From Lepas anatifera (taxonomy: Eukaryota; Arthropoda; Thecostraca; Lepadidae), in NCBI GenBank assembly GCA_034440635.1, contig JAOTON010001583.1:868001-932000 (forward strand): a DNA stretch of 64,000 nt. The letters are read 5' to 3'. The stretch's first letter is position 1. Each line of letters starts with the position of its first letter. The notes beneath the pieces were generated by a model. The model made no database searches. It worked only from the letters and a program-made list of their open reading frames with translations, and was not told the origin of the DNA. Position numbers and translations under genes: made by a program. Below, piece by piece: positions 24,997 through 37,810 of the stretch.

Positions 24997-27790
24997 GTTG
25001 CAGGGTAATAGAGGACGGGTACACCAAAGTTTAGTATGTGCGCCATGAGTCTATTTCAATAATTTGTGATTAGATTACCACAAGAACAATTTTTTGTCTT
25101 TAATTTCTTATTTTAAAGAAATAAATGAGCAACAATTTCGGAAATATCCTCTTAAATTTAAATACAAATATTTGTGTATTGTCCTCTAGTCTAATTTTAG
25201 GAGGAAATAGTAGATTCTTCCAAATTTAGTTTGGATATGGGCTCTGCTCGATAGCGGCGAACACTGCGCTTTCGGTTTGATTTATTTATTGCTGCACGGA
25301 CACCACACTCGGCGCGGGGGAAATGCATGCTTTCACACAATTGGTCTTTTTATTCACTTCTTACGGCACTTACATGTCCTGAAGGTGGACTATTTACTTT
25401 TGTTTTGGGTATTTTTTGTCTTGTGTGGGATCTAAGCAACGTCTAAGTCATTGAAATGGTGGTGATAGTTTGTCAAATATGCAAATGGAAACCATGTATA
25501 ATCATCGGACGGAGGATACCCCGGTTTGTGCATTTTGATCCTGCATCACAAGGGAATTTATTGAATCTGTATGAGGAAAGGGTCAAAGCAAGATGCCTAT
25601 GTGAGGTGGACATCAGGATGTGATCACACTCCAGGGTAGGTAATGAGGGATTCTGGGAGCTCAATATTATGGTGGCTTTAATTTTCCTGCCTTATGTTCT
25701 TATCAACTGTTGTTTCTAAAGATCAAAGTATGACCAAGTGTCAATTCCCATTGCCAATCAGCCAGTGTGCAAAGTATGGCATTTTCGATGAGATCTTGTC
25801 GATGTGAGTGCCCTTGGAGACAGGAGTGAGTGGTGCAAATTTTATCAACCTGGTGTGAATTTGCAAGACTGGTGCGAGGAAGGTAACACTGAAAACCAGT
25901 AAAATAATGGCTGAATAGTTATAAAGACACAGGAGGGGCCTTATAAAAAGTCCTTAACTAATTAACTAATAAGAGAGGTAGCATTGCATCATGTAGGGAG
26001 GAATGTGTGTGTTTTTCTCCCTGGTATATGGCAGATTCATGTGAATTTTTTTAGGCTGGTGGTGTGATAATTTTGGATGGCTGGTGCTACTTGTCTGGCT
26101 TGCTCCCATACTTTTCAGACTGGCCAATCAGGATTTTGCATTGTATCAAGATGCAGGATACATTTGAAATACTGATAGAGCTTTGGGCAATTGAAACAGC
26201 TTGAATCCGCTTCACGTCTATCTGTATCTAGCCAGGTCTGACAGCACATGACAGAATGATTGTAAATATTTTCCTTATTTTGCAGAGGTAAAGGTGAGTA
26301 GTCTGCAGAGGGTGAAGCTTTCTTGGTCATTAAGCAATATCAAATGGAAGAAAATTGTATTAAACTTCAAATAAAACTGTTAAACAACATTCATTAAACA
26401 AAAATATTATTCTTCGAATAAAATTGTATAGTTGGGTTAAGGGAAAGTGAAGGGAGTGAAAGGAGATGTGAATGTTTTGCTAGAGATATAGACAAAATTG
26501 TGATGAAAAACTTCTATATGTTACAGTTCCACCTATATCCACGCCGAAGTGTCACAGAAACTGTGATCCCTGTATCCTGATTCTCAGCTCTATCCAGATT
26601 GTCTCATTGCACATGGAAACTGGGTCTATGTTTTGCCATGGCCAGAAACAAACAGTGCATAATTTGACAATAATGGAGAACACATTTAAAAGAATCAGGT
26701 ATCCATTATACACATTGATGACACATGAAAAATAAGCATGGGAGTCAGTCAGGATACATGGCAGTGTGATTGGGGCAGGGGGGTGTGACCCATTTATTCA
26801 TACACATATATTGACAGTAAGAATATCATCATCCATTAAGTATGTTTTATCATTGAAGCCTTACACATACATTACTGCAGTGGCACATACATCAGGATAT
26901 GGTGCCCTACTACATCAAGCACCAGCTGATTCAAATATTTTCAAAACACTCACTTGGTACAGCCCAATATGGAAGATAATCAGAACTCATGTGCTGGGCA
27001 CTTAACAGTGTTTTTTATATATTTGTTTGCAACCAAGGGAATAGAAGAAACACTCTCAACTGGTTGATGAGGTCACCATCCCCCAACTGTTGCAAAAAAT
27101 TTGTTTTTCCGAAAAGCATAAGTGGTTATGAAGGAGGCTTTTGCAATTGAGCTTTTAGTGCCTTCCCAGCTATGATTTTTTGTTTTGTTGAGTTGATGGG
27201 TGTAGATAAAGTCCTAATAAGTCACAAATAATACCAAGTCAGCTATATACTCAGGTAGAGCAAAGCAAGGTGGTGATGTAAAGGCTTTACATGCAAAAAC
27301 ACATGGTTTGAATATAGAGATAAATGCATTTGATAAATATTTATTAAGTACACCTATTTGGAAGTTAAGAAAATATGTCAATACAGCAAGCTGGTCTTAA
27401 TTCAATGTCTCGAATTTCACTATGAGAAATTAACATATTGTTGCCTTCAATCATTTCTGAATATGTGTGGATTATCAGATGAAGAATAGAAAAATAATAA
27501 ATTACATTATATAAAAAGGTACACAGTGTATTAGGGAGGCTGGGGGAGAAATTCATTCATGTGAGGGTTTGTGGTTAGTTAGTGGGTCAATTTGTGTTTC
27601 CACTTCTTCACTTAGTTGGCGATGTATGGGGCGTATGCATACTGGAGGAGGAGGTTTGCGGCCTTCATCTGACCTGGAAGACTCATTGTATGTCTACGTG
27701 AGGAAGGGACGGGGGTAAACAATGGATTGGAGATGCCGAGCAGTGCATTTGTGGGAACGGTTGTGACTATTGATCCCATTCATCTTCTTA
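24997..27790. other. AT-rich desert, no recognised feature
   Basis: About 2.8 kb without a domain-bearing ORF, RNA gene, tandem repeat or transposon end that I could see. Composition is more even than in the repeat-rich parts, so it may be old unique sequence. Confidence 0.45.
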
Positions 27791-27796
27791 TGGTAG

Positions 27797-28010
27797 GATC
27801 TAGGGTGTCAGATTGGGGTGGTGGGGGCATCCGGATCAGCGGGCGCCAATTTTGGTCGGCAAAACCTATCAAGTTGGCCCCAAATTCTACCGCAGGGCGC
27901 TGATACTCGCATCCCGGGGAACGACCTTTTAGGGAGAGTCATCGGAAATTTCAAAGGGGCGTCGATCATCAATTGAATGGGGGCATGTGCTTCTACCCCT
28001 GGATCCACCT
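27797..28010. mobile_element. Old copy of the 270-bp GGCGGATCC MITE
   Basis: The interior landmarks of 49702-49974 occur in order and reverse orientation (GCGCCAATTTTGG, AAACCTATCA, CTCGCATCCC, GGGGGCATGTGC). The degraded ends are GGTAGGATCTAGG and CCTGGATCCACCTA. No matching flanks remain. Confidence 0.65.
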
Positions 28011-28504
28011 ATTCTTTGCTAGATTGGCATTTCCTATTTTCTGCCGCTCCCAGTTTAGGCAACGGGTATGACCCCTGCTTCTGTCAGACTCCTGAAAGCC
28101 CGTTTTAATGTCAGGGCTAGGGGCGGAAAATATCGCCCCTTCGTGAGATACATGGTATAATGCAAAAAGTCATCAGAGATGGAAGAAAGAAAGCAAAATA
28201 GTGGGGCAAGATTCATATTGGCAATGTTGGGGAACCATGCATGGGCACCAATATATGTTTCTCAACTTTTTATACTTTTTATCTTGCTTGACCTGTTTCC
28301 GCCTGTGCAAAACCCGGGTGAGCGTAATAATCTTGTCTCTCTAATCCGTCTGTGGGTGAATTGTTGTCTTTTCCGTCTTGCAACCGAATGCATACCGAAG
28401 ATGCTTGTAGCATTCATTGGACTGTGAAAAACTGCACCTGCGTGACACCCCTTAATTACAATACCGAAGCACGCTTATGCCATTGCACGGCTATAGAATA
28501 TAGG
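28011..28504. other. Non-coding stretch
   Basis: No recognised gene or repeat was seen. Confidence 0.35.
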
Positions 28505-28512
28505 GCTGAGAG

Positions 28513-28649
28513 CAGCGGCGGATCCAGGGCTTCATTTCGGAGGGGATAGGGCCTTTGCCTCAGATCAGGTTCCGCTTATGTATTTACTATATGCACTCGG
28601 AAATTTCGGGGGGGCTTGAGCCACCCTAGCTCCCTTATATCCGCCACTG
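28513..28649. mobile_element. hAT-type MITE (GGCGGATCC group)
   Basis: CAGCGGCGGATCCAGG and the complement of CAGTGGCGGATATAAGG form the ends. Flanks GCTGAGAG and GCTGGGAA match at 6 of 8 positions. Confidence 0.7.
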
Positions 28650-29101
28650 GCTGGGAACATCGTATAGTTTTCTTTATTCTTCGAGGCTGCCCTGTAAGCA
28701 ATCTTGTACTCTGGAAAGTAAAATTTTAATATACTAAAAATCCCGATTTTTTGTTGCTGTAACTGCTTCTGTTAACCAAGCTGAAAATGTGAATGAGCTA
28801 TTTCCTGGTATCCTATTCATAATATTGTATCATTATGACATATCCCAATGTTGTAACGGACGGCTTCGTTGTGGGAAGAACGAACCGTATACAATAATAC
28901 TCATTTTGGGAAAAGAACCTCCCCAAATATTGGGTCATAGCTTCGCCCCTGGTCAAGATTTAGTCTCAAAACTTCCATGGAATCTGCCCCAGTTTTACAA
29001 GCCAGAAAGTTTCAAATGCTTATCGCAAACTGTTCAGGAGATATCCTGGAAAAACGTAATGGGTGGGCAGAATCTCTCCTTGACAGGAATAGGGGTAAAT
29101 T

Positions 29102-29292
29102 CAGTGGCGGATCTAGGAATTCATTTGGGGGAGGGGGCTCACCTCGAGCCTCACCGGCTCGCAGCTCGAGCCTCACCGGCTCGCAGCTCGAGCCTCACCC
29201 GCTAGTATCTCGGTTAGTCGCTCGTCTATCTATTAACTTTGGAGGCTCGTAAATTTTGGGGGCTTAAGTCCCTCCCCCTGGATCCGCCACTG
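29102..29292. mobile_element. hAT-type MITE with internal CTCGAGCCTCACCGG repeats
   Basis: Ends CAGTGGCGGATCTAGG and the complement of CAGTGGCGGATCCAGG. Flanks GGTAAATT (29094-29101) and GGTAAAGC (29293-29300) agree at 6 of 8. About three tandem units of CTCGAGCCTCACCGGCTCGCAG lie inside. Confidence 0.75.
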
Positions 29293-29397
29293 GGTAAAGC
29301 GACAACTTTATCTTTGCTATCTAACTATAGTTGTAAAAAACTGCACGAGTTCTGAACGACTAAATTGATTCGCAAAACTTAATGTTAGCGGTTAAAA

Positions 29398-29485
29398 ACG
29401 TGTGCCGCGACTAGGTCTCGAACACACACTCTTCTGATCTCTAGACCATTGCTCTATCCACTGCGCTACGCCGACGCTGGCGTAT
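29398..29485 (-). mobile_element. tRNA-like pseudogene or SINE head
   Basis: On the minus strand, GGCGTAGCGCAGTGGATAGA (A box) and TGTTCGAGACC (B box) are spaced as in a tRNA. The anticodon stem-loop and acceptor do not pair, so it is not a functional tRNA. Confidence 0.6.
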
Positions 29486-30573
29486 GGGGTGTGCGCCAAG
29501 AAATCTGTGGCGCACATTTGCAGAGTTATCGAAAATTGATGTTTCGAGGTAGTTCTGTGCGTCTGACGTAAAAACGCCCAATAGAACATGGAAAGAGCAG
29601 AGAACAGGCTTTCTAACAGCTTTATTAGATCTTTTCCAACGGCCATAGGCTGATGACAGCAGCTGTCGGAAAATGACCAATTTAACACGTAAGCTCTATG
29701 GAGCAGTCGCATTTGTGCGCCATGGCAGTAGATTGCTACCAACTAACTTTGGAGGGCCCTGGGTTGTTGCACAGAAATAAAATCCCTGAATATTCAGGAT
29801 CATGACGTTGGGTGGACAACCTATACAGCGCCTACTCGTTGTCCGTAGGAGGTGCATTTGTCAAAGGATGCACGCGCAAAATCGGCCCATGCCTCTTGGA
29901 CTTAAACGGCTTATAACTAAGCTAAAAAGACCGTTGGTGGCAAAAACATAATCTAATTTTCAAGCTCAAAATACACTGCAACTATACATGTCGGTGTCTG
30001 TATTCTGGTTTGGTCCTATCACGTCATTTTTGGCACATGCAGCTCCGCAAAAGGGGTGTACGTCAACACCCCCTTCTGGCTCAAAACCTGTATCTCTGTA
30101 TGGGTTAAACGAACAGCCGTGAAACTTTGCACACATGTCGCTTAACATGTTCAGTATAATTTTTCCAAAAATTGTTTAGACACCTAGAAGAGCTATTGAG
30201 ATATCACGTCATATCTGAGCGCGTGCAAATGCACTGTTTTCAAGCCAATTGGGGAACTTTGTCCGGGATGTTAGCTTCTTGCTTCAGTGCTGGTAAAAAC
30301 TGATTGGATAAGCAAATAGTTTCAAATGATATCTTCCTGATTCAAATCAACCATTGTTCTCCATATTATATAGGAAATTGCGCAATGGGTGTTCTGCCCA
30401 ATACTCCAGCACGTGCAACATCGCCTGAGGGACATCGTTACACCCCTTTCAGTTAAACTCAAGTAGATTAAACTCAGTTCAGTTAACAAACACTAAATTT
30501 TGCAGATGTAATGCTGCACATGTTTGATATATTAACACAAAGTTTTGTGAGACTATAATGACTATTGCAAAAG

Positions 30574-30852
30574 TTATGGCCATTCATCAAAACACATGTA
30601 TATGTTTGGTCCAATGCAAAATGTAGGGCACTGCAATACCCTTACTGGCAGTGATGTTTGGGAGTAATTTTGTCCGCCTGTAGTTATTATGTGCTGCATT
30701 GCAGCTTCCGTCTGAAACCTGAAGAGGTATGCTGTGCGCCTAAGCATATGTTCCCTGGTATGAACGGTAGCGCAGGGTACCCCCGTGTTTTCCCAATCTC
30801 TTCCATTGTAGCACCAAACCCTAGGAGTTGAGATCAAAAGATCATTACCCAC
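30574..30852 (-). CDS. 92-aa ORF in left arm of the foldback element
   Basis: The frame begins MGNDLLISTPRVWCYNGRDW and differs from its twin in the right arm at only two residues (G/E and N/S, both in the last 20 residues). No known domain, signal peptide or membrane segment. Its conservation may reflect only the recent origin of the arms. Confidence 0.3.
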   Translation of the reverse strand: MGNDLLISTPRVWCYNGRDWENTGVPCATVHTREHMLRRTAYLFRFQTEAAMQHIITTGGQNYSQTSLPVRVLQCPTFCIGPNIYMCFDEWP

Positions 30853-31799
30853 ATTTAATCTTCATAGCCCACGTGCAAATATATATTACATACAAATGCC
30901 AGGCCATGCTTGCTTCTGTCGTTAACTAAAGTGGACTTTGCACTTGTTTTTCCAAAAAAGGTTACCAAAAGAAATAGCGCGGGAAGCTTGCAAATGGCAA
31001 ATCATTAACAAACACGAGAAATACGCCAGCGGACAATGCCGACATTGACCATCTCGTCAGTTAGGAAGTGAGACGTTAGGCTTAGAAATGTTGAAATATA
31101 TTATTTTCTAGGTCATCTCCAATGGGGTTGTTAATGAGGCACCGCCCAAAAAGTGAATCCACGTGCACAGGGTTGATGTATTGTATACAAGTCTTACACG
31201 TGTAGCTCGAGGTTAGAATGGATTTGAAGCGAAGGAATGGTGTGTTTGCTGGTAGGCTTTGGGTCCTGAAAGATATTACATTGCGGGACCTGATTAAAGA
31301 ATCATGATCTATTATATTTTAGCTGCGCTTTTTTGTAGAAAGAGTCTTGGAACTAAGATGCATAGCCTTAACAAATAATGTTAATGTTCTAGCAGCTCTG
31401 ATGAGCGCAAAAATGCGAAAAAAATGTCACTATTACCCGAGAAACGCAAGACAGTTGCTCAGCACGCCAGCAAAAAAGACTCGCAGTGATTTGAGTACAG
31501 AATATGCAGGGCGCATCATTTTCCACGATAATATTGCAGACAATTTATGCTAAGTTGAATGGGAGATAAGATCAAATTTCACAAAGGTTCGCCACGGCGA
31601 AGTTTTTCGATCAATCTGCAATGGTGCATTACCAGCAAATTGTCAGTCAGAGAAATAAATGGCATCCCTGATATCAGAATCGGTATATTCACGAAAAGAG
31701 CTGTCATTATGCTGACAGGAAGCGTCTCTCTGATAATAAAAAGCACGTAGACACGCAAGTAAGCTAATCTGAGCCTCCCAAATTGATAACGTGTTTCCT

Positions 31800-32270
31800 G
31801 AGCAGCTCTGGGGCCTTCAGCTGTGCCTGGCCCGCCGAGGCTGATGAGGACCCCTGAGCTGGTATGGGGCTCCTCAGCTAATTAAGTGCTTCCTTACTTG
31901 ATCTGTTACCCCTGAGCTGGTCGGGACCACTGAGCTAATTCCTTGTCCCCTGAGCTAATAAGGTTCTCCCTGAGCTGATCTAGGCCCCTGCTCTGGTTTA
32001 GGGGATAGGAGCTGATCTGGACCCCCGAGCTGATAGATCTGGTGCCCCCTGAACAGATATGTTGCCGCCTGAGCTGAAATAATGCACCCTGAGTCGATCT
32101 CCTGAGCCCTTATTGTGCCTGCTAAACTCATATTATGGTCTCTGAGCTAGTCGGGTGCCCCCTGAGCTAATCAGGTGCCCTTTAAGCTGATCTGAGACTC
32201 CTGGGTTGATAAAATGATATCCTGAGAAGGTCTGGGCCCCTGAGCTGGTATGGAGCTCCTGAGCTGATTG
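31800..32270. repeat. GAGCTGATCTGG array, left arm outer block
   Basis: About 20 imperfect 20-24-bp units with core CCCCTGAGCTGAT. It continues after the nested MITE at 33110-33330. Bases 32182-32185 are the TTAA that is occupied by a MITE in the opposite arm. Confidence 0.85.
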
Positions 32271-32271
32271 A

Positions 32272-33105
32272 CACGCGCATTGACGGGGGAGCGGGTACCC
32301 GCCCCCTCGGGTTTTTCGGAGACAGCATTAAATCGGTGGCGCTACGCGCCGCCGTACTTTTAGTACCTTTTCTCTCATCATTTTTACAACTTCTATGAAA
32401 ATTTTAAGGTTAGGTCATCTTAGGTCAGGTCACAAGTACAGGTCAAGTGACCTGACCTCAAAAAAGTTTAAGATAGCATAAGTCTGAGCAGGGTGAACTT
32501 ATCCGATTGAAACTCATATCACATAATGCACCCACCGAGTTCTCTGAAATATGTTCCGGTATGTCTTATATCGATGACCTAAGGTCAGGTACGAGGCATG
32601 ACCTCTCCATTGGAAATACATGGGAAACATTGTTTTCACTGTATAACTCAGTAACGGATAGTGATAGGGCGTTTATTTTAGCTGCATTAGACTCGCCTTG
32701 GCTTCGCAGTTCTAATGATATGCATTTTTAATTTGACCCTGAACTGACCTCAGGTCAGGTCAAATCCTTGATTTGACCTAGCAAGGTCGAGTTATATATC
32801 ATTCGATTCGGCTTGCTGCAAGGATTCATACAGTTCAGGTGGTTTTGCTCTATCTTTACTTGTTCAGATGAAATGGCCGAAGAACTTAATTTACATGTTA
32901 TCCCTATTATGACATGTTTTGACCTCTCGTGACCTTAAATGTGACGTGACAAAAATGGTTAAAATATTTTCGATGGAGAAGTGGATGGGCTACCCAACGC
33001 CGTTTACCGTTTTTCGCTACCTACCGTGGTTCTCGAGATCTTAGGGGGGCGGGTACCCGCCCCTAAGATCTCGTGAGATGGCTCAGACCCCCGTCAATGC
33101 GCGTG
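32272..33105. mobile_element. TTAA-type MITE A, copy 1, inside left arm
   Basis: Termini CACGCGCATTGACGGGGG and complement sit between TTGA (32268-32271, a mutated TTAA) and TTAA (33106-33109). Subterminal GCGGGTACCCGC palindromes occur near both ends. The interior carries many AGGTCA/TGACCT hexamers. A second copy is at 52135-52974. The equivalent site in the right arm (TTAA, 34269-34272) is empty. Confidence 0.9.
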
Positions 33106-33329
33106 TTAAGTGCCTCCTGACCTGATCTGGTACCCCAAGCTAATCTGGGCAACTTCTTGGTCAAGGATCACTTAGCTGAACTACTGCTCCCGGATTCGAT
33201 CTGGTGCCTCCTGAACCATAATTTTTCCTCCTGAGCCCAATGCACCCTGGGTCGATCTTGGGACTTCTGAGACATTATTGTGCCTCTTGAACCCATCTGA
33301 TGCCGTGCTAGCCAGTCGGGTGCCACCTT

Positions 33330-34354
33330 TTTATCGCCACTCCCTAGAATTCACCAGTATAGTAGTCAATGTATATAATTAAAGGTGCCTAAGCATCACA
33401 AGACGTTTTAGCGATGGCTGATTCCTCCTAAGCTCCATTTGAAAAGGGGAGTTTGCATTGTGTTCTTATTCCCCATCTATTCAAGATCATTTCAGGGGCA
33501 CCCTAGTGTAGATCAGAGCCCTCCAGAGCTGCTGCCCCCAGTTGTGCCTCCAGGGACTAGACTAGCTCAGTGGCATCCCGAGATTATGGGAGTTGGCCTT
33601 GTATTCTTATTCTCTGCCTATTTAAGATCAGCTCAGGGACCTCTGGCGTGGACCAGAGCTCCCCAGCGCAGCTCATGCTTCGCCCAGAGACTAGACAAGC
33701 TCAGTGGTCCCTAGAGATGGGGTTATCAGACTAGTTTAATGAGCCCCAGGTAGGCTCATAGGGCCTTGAACCAGCTCAATGACCCCGTAACACTTTAAGG
33801 CGCCTGATCACCTCAAGGGGCCTCAGGCCAACTTAGAGAACTCTAACAGGCTTAGCGCCCAGACCAGCTCAGGGTACCCCCAAACCCCATACCAGCTCAG
33901 GGTACCCCCAGGAGCCAGATCCGATCTTGGGCCTCCAATCAGTTCAGGGGCTATAAGTCAGGTCAGGGGACAAGATCAAGTAAGGGACACTACATCAGCT
34001 TAGGAACCTTTTATCAGCTCAGGGATCCCGATCAGCTCAGTCAGGAGCCCAGAGCTGCTCAGGAAATTACGTAATCAACTCAGGAGGCCCAGGTGAGCTT
34101 AAATGGCACCAGATTAGCTCAAAGGGGCACCATATTAGCTCAAGAGGGATCAGAATAGTTTGGATGGCATCATATGGGCTCAGGAGGAACAATTATGGTT
34201 CAGGAAGCACCAGAACGACCAAGACGTTGCCAAGATTAGCTCGGGTACCAGATCAAGTCAGGAGGCTCTTAATCAGCTCAGGAGCCCCATACCAGCTCAG
34301 GGGCCCAGACCTTCTCAGGATATCATTTTATCAACCCAGGAGGCTCAGATCAGC
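33330..34354. repeat. Central GAGCT-type repeat block of the foldback
   Basis: From about 33480 the orientation of units flips to CAGCTCAGGGG-type, marking the centre of the palindrome. Units are more degenerate than in the outer arms. Confidence 0.7.
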
Positions 34355-34358
34355 TTAA

Positions 34359-35387
34359 CCCGCGCCCCACCGGGGGTCCGGCGCCACCTTCGCCCCACCG
34401 GGGGGGCCATCGATGGCCCCCCTCTAACTCCGAAAATATGGGCGTTAGCGCAAATCTGCAAAGTGCAATAGAAAGCTCGCGTGAATTCAGTAAGAAATTA
34501 CTTCGCATGTTTTAGTGCTCAGGTCAATGGTTTGACCTCCAGAGGCCAAATTAGGTCAAGATCGGCTATTTTCACTCAAATATGCAATGATTAAGCAAAC
34601 TGGGCATAACTCTTATGTCATTAGAGCTGTTGAGGCCTAGTAAAGTACATTTGATAGCAAATTTCCAGTACTTTTTCCGCTATGTGGAACGTAAAGACCT
34701 CCCGCCAGTGGTTTGACCGCCAGAGGTCACCTCGTGACCCTAATATGACCTGAGGTCACGAAAGGTCAAAAAGTGACCTTGCCGTATATCAAATGAAAGC
34801 CAGTGACAACACAAACACGATGGTGTTTGTTTCACCGCTCTAGCTCAATTAGGTCAAAAGTTATTGTCAAAATACTGTTTTTGACCTCTGGTGACCTTGG
34901 ATGACCTTGGAAAAGTCAAAGGGCAAATATGACCCCTGGGATCCGCGAAAGGGTGTCCAAAAACGTTGTTCTGAGCAGTGTGAGTATTTGCAATCATTTT
35001 TATGGCTTTTATATCATGAAATAGCTTTTCCCCATGCTTTTCCAATGGGAGAGGTCGCCTCGTGACCTGACCTCAGGGCACGAAATCGAAAAATCCCGGA
35101 TATACACCTTATAGACCCTGGAGGGGTCATGAAGTGTAGGAAGTTTCAAATCGATCGACTTTGAAATGTAGCTCTTACAGAGCTCTAAAGGTGAAGTGAG
35201 GTGACCTTGGTTGACCTCGTCTGGTGACCTGACCTTGGGTGACCCGGGGTAAAAAATTTCAGGGGTGATGGGAAAATGATGCAGTGAGAGGTAGAGCCCT
35301 CAACCGCGGTGCTGCGCTTCGTCATTTTTCTGCTATCCCGGAAAAACCTTAGGGGGGCCATCGATGGCCCCCCCGGTGGGGCGAGGG
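34359..35387. mobile_element. TTAA-type MITE B, inside right arm
   Basis: Ends CCCGCGCCCCACCGGGGG and the complement of CCCTCGCCCCACCGGGGG lie between TTAA at 34355-34358 and 35388-35391. GGGGGCCATCGATGGCCCCC palindromes lie just inside each end. The interior has at least a dozen AGGTCA/TGACCT hexamers. The homologous left-arm position (32182-32185) is an uninterrupted TTAA. Confidence 0.9.
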
Positions 35388-35391
35388 TTAA

Positions 35392-35815
35392 AGGGCACCC
35401 GATTAGCTCAGGGGGCACCCGAATAGCTCAGAGGGTATAATATGAGTTCAGGGGCACAATAAGGACTCAGAAGATCGACTCAGGGTGCATTATTTCAGCT
35501 CAGGCGGCAACATATCTGTTCAGGGGGCACCAGATCTATCAGCTCGGGAGCCCAGATCAGCTCCTATCCCCTAGACCAGAGCAGGGGCCTAGATCAGCTC
35601 AGGGAGCACCTTATCAGCTCAGGGGACAAGGAATTAGCTCAGTGGTCCCGGCCAGCTCAGGGGTGCCAAATCAAGTAAGGGAAGCACTTAATTAGCTGAG
35701 GAGCCCCATACCAGCTCAGGGGTCCTCATCAGCCTCGGCAGGCCCAGCTCAGCTGAGGGCCCCAGAGCTGCTCAGGAAATCACGTTATCAACTCGGGAGG
35801 CTCAGATTAGCTTAC
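35392..35815. repeat. GAGCT array, right arm
   Basis: Reverse complement of 31800-32182, unit by unit. Confidence 0.85.
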
Positions 35816-36730
35816 TTGGGTATCTACTTGCTTTTTATTATCAGAGAGACGCTTCCTGTCAGCATAATGCCAGCTCTTTTCGTTAAAATACCGATTCTGA
35901 TATCAGGGATGCCACTTATTTCTCTGACTGACAACTTCCTGATAATGCACCATCGCAGATTGTTCGAAAAACTTCACCGTGGCAAACCTTTGTGAAATTT
36001 GATTTTATCTCCCATTCAACTTAGCATAAATTGTCTGCAATATTATCTTGAAAAATGATGCGCCCTGCATATTCTGTACTCAAATCACTGCGAGTCCTTT
36101 TGAGTCCTTTTTTGCTGGCGTGCTGAGCAACTGTCTTACGTTTCTCGGGTAATAGTGACATTTTTGTCGCATTTTTGCGCTCATCAGAGCTGCTAGAACA
36201 TAAACGTTATTTGTTAAGGCTATGCATCTTGGTTCCAAGACTCTTTCTACAAAAAAGCGCAGCTAAACTATAATAGATAATGATATTTTAATCAAGTCCC
36301 GCAATGTAATATCTTTCAGGACCCAAAGTCTACCACCAAACACACCATTCCATCGCTTCAAACTCTTTCTAACCTCGAGCTACACGTGTCAGACTTGAAA
36401 ACAAGAAATCAACCCTGTGCACGTGGATTCACTTTTTGCGGTGCCTCATTAACAACCCCATTGGAGATGACCTAGAAAATAATATATTTCAACATTTCTA
36501 AGCCTAACGTCTCACTTCCTAACTGACGAGATGGTCAATGTCGGCATTGTCCGCTGGCGTATTTCTCGTGTTTGTTAATGATTTGCCATTTGCAAGCTTC
36601 CCGCGCTATTTCTTTTGGTAACCTTTTTTGGAAAAACAAGTGCAAAGTCCACTTTAGTTAACGACAGAAGCAAGCATGGCCTGGCATTTGTATGTAATAT
36701 ATATTTGCACGTGGGCTATGAAGATTAAAT

Positions 36731-37009
36731 GTGGGTAATGATCTTTTGATCTCAACTCCTAGGGTTTGGTGCTACAATGGAAGAGACTGGGAAAACACGG
36801 GGGTACCCTGCGCTACCGTTCATACCAGGGAACATATGCTTAGGCGCACAGCATACCTCTTCAGGTTTCAGACGGAAGCTGCAATGCAGCACATAATAAC
36901 TACAGGCGGACAAAATTACTCCCAAACATCACTGCCAGTAAGGGTATTGCAGTGCCCTACATTTTGCATTGAACCAAGCATATACATGTGTTTTGATGAA
37001 TGGCCATAA
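36731..37009 (+). CDS. 92-aa ORF in right arm of the foldback element
   Basis: Twin of the minus-strand frame at 30574-30852 with two substitutions. The same reservations apply. Confidence 0.3.
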   Translation: MGNDLLISTPRVWCYNGRDWENTGVPCATVHTREHMLRRTAYLFRFQTEAAMQHIITTGGQNYSQTSLPVRVLQCPTFCIEPSIYMCFDEWP

Positions 37010-37810
37010 CTTTTGCAATAGTCATTATAGTCTCACAAACCTTTGTGTAAATATATCAAACATGTGCAGCATTACATCTGCAAAATTTAGTGTTTGTTAA
37101 CTGAACTGAGTTTAATCAACTTGAGTTTAACTGAAAGGGGTGTAACGATGTCCCTCAGGCGATGTTGCACGTGCTGGAGTATTGGGCAGAACACCCATTG
37201 TGCAATTTCCTATATAATATGGAGAACAATGGTTGATTTGAATCAGGAAGATATCATTTGAAACTATTTGCTTATCCAATCAGTTGTTACCAGCACTGAA
37301 GCAAGAAGCTAACATCCCGGACAAAGTTCCCCAATTGGCTTGAAAACAGTGCATTTGCACGCGCTCAGATATGACGTGATATCTCAATAGCTCTTCTAGG
37401 TGTCTAAACAATTTTTGGAAAAATTATACTGAACATGTTAAGCGACATGTGTGCAAAGTTTCACGGCTGTTTGTTTAACCCATATAGAGATACAGGTTTT
37501 GAGCCAGAAGGGGTGTTGACGTACACCCCTTTCGCGGAGCTGCACGTGCCAAAAATGACGTGATAGGACCAAACCAGAATACAGACACCGACATGTCTAG
37601 AAGCAGTGTATTTTGAGCTTGAAAATTAAATTATGTTTTTGCCACCAGCGGTCTTCTTAGCATAGTTATAAGCCGTTTAAGTCCAAGAGGCATGGGCCGA
37701 TTTTGCGCGTGCATCCTTTGACAAATGCACCTCCTGCGGACAACGAGTAGGCGCTGTATCGGTTGTCCACCCAAGGTCATGATCCTGAATATTCAGGGAT
37801 TTCATTTCTG

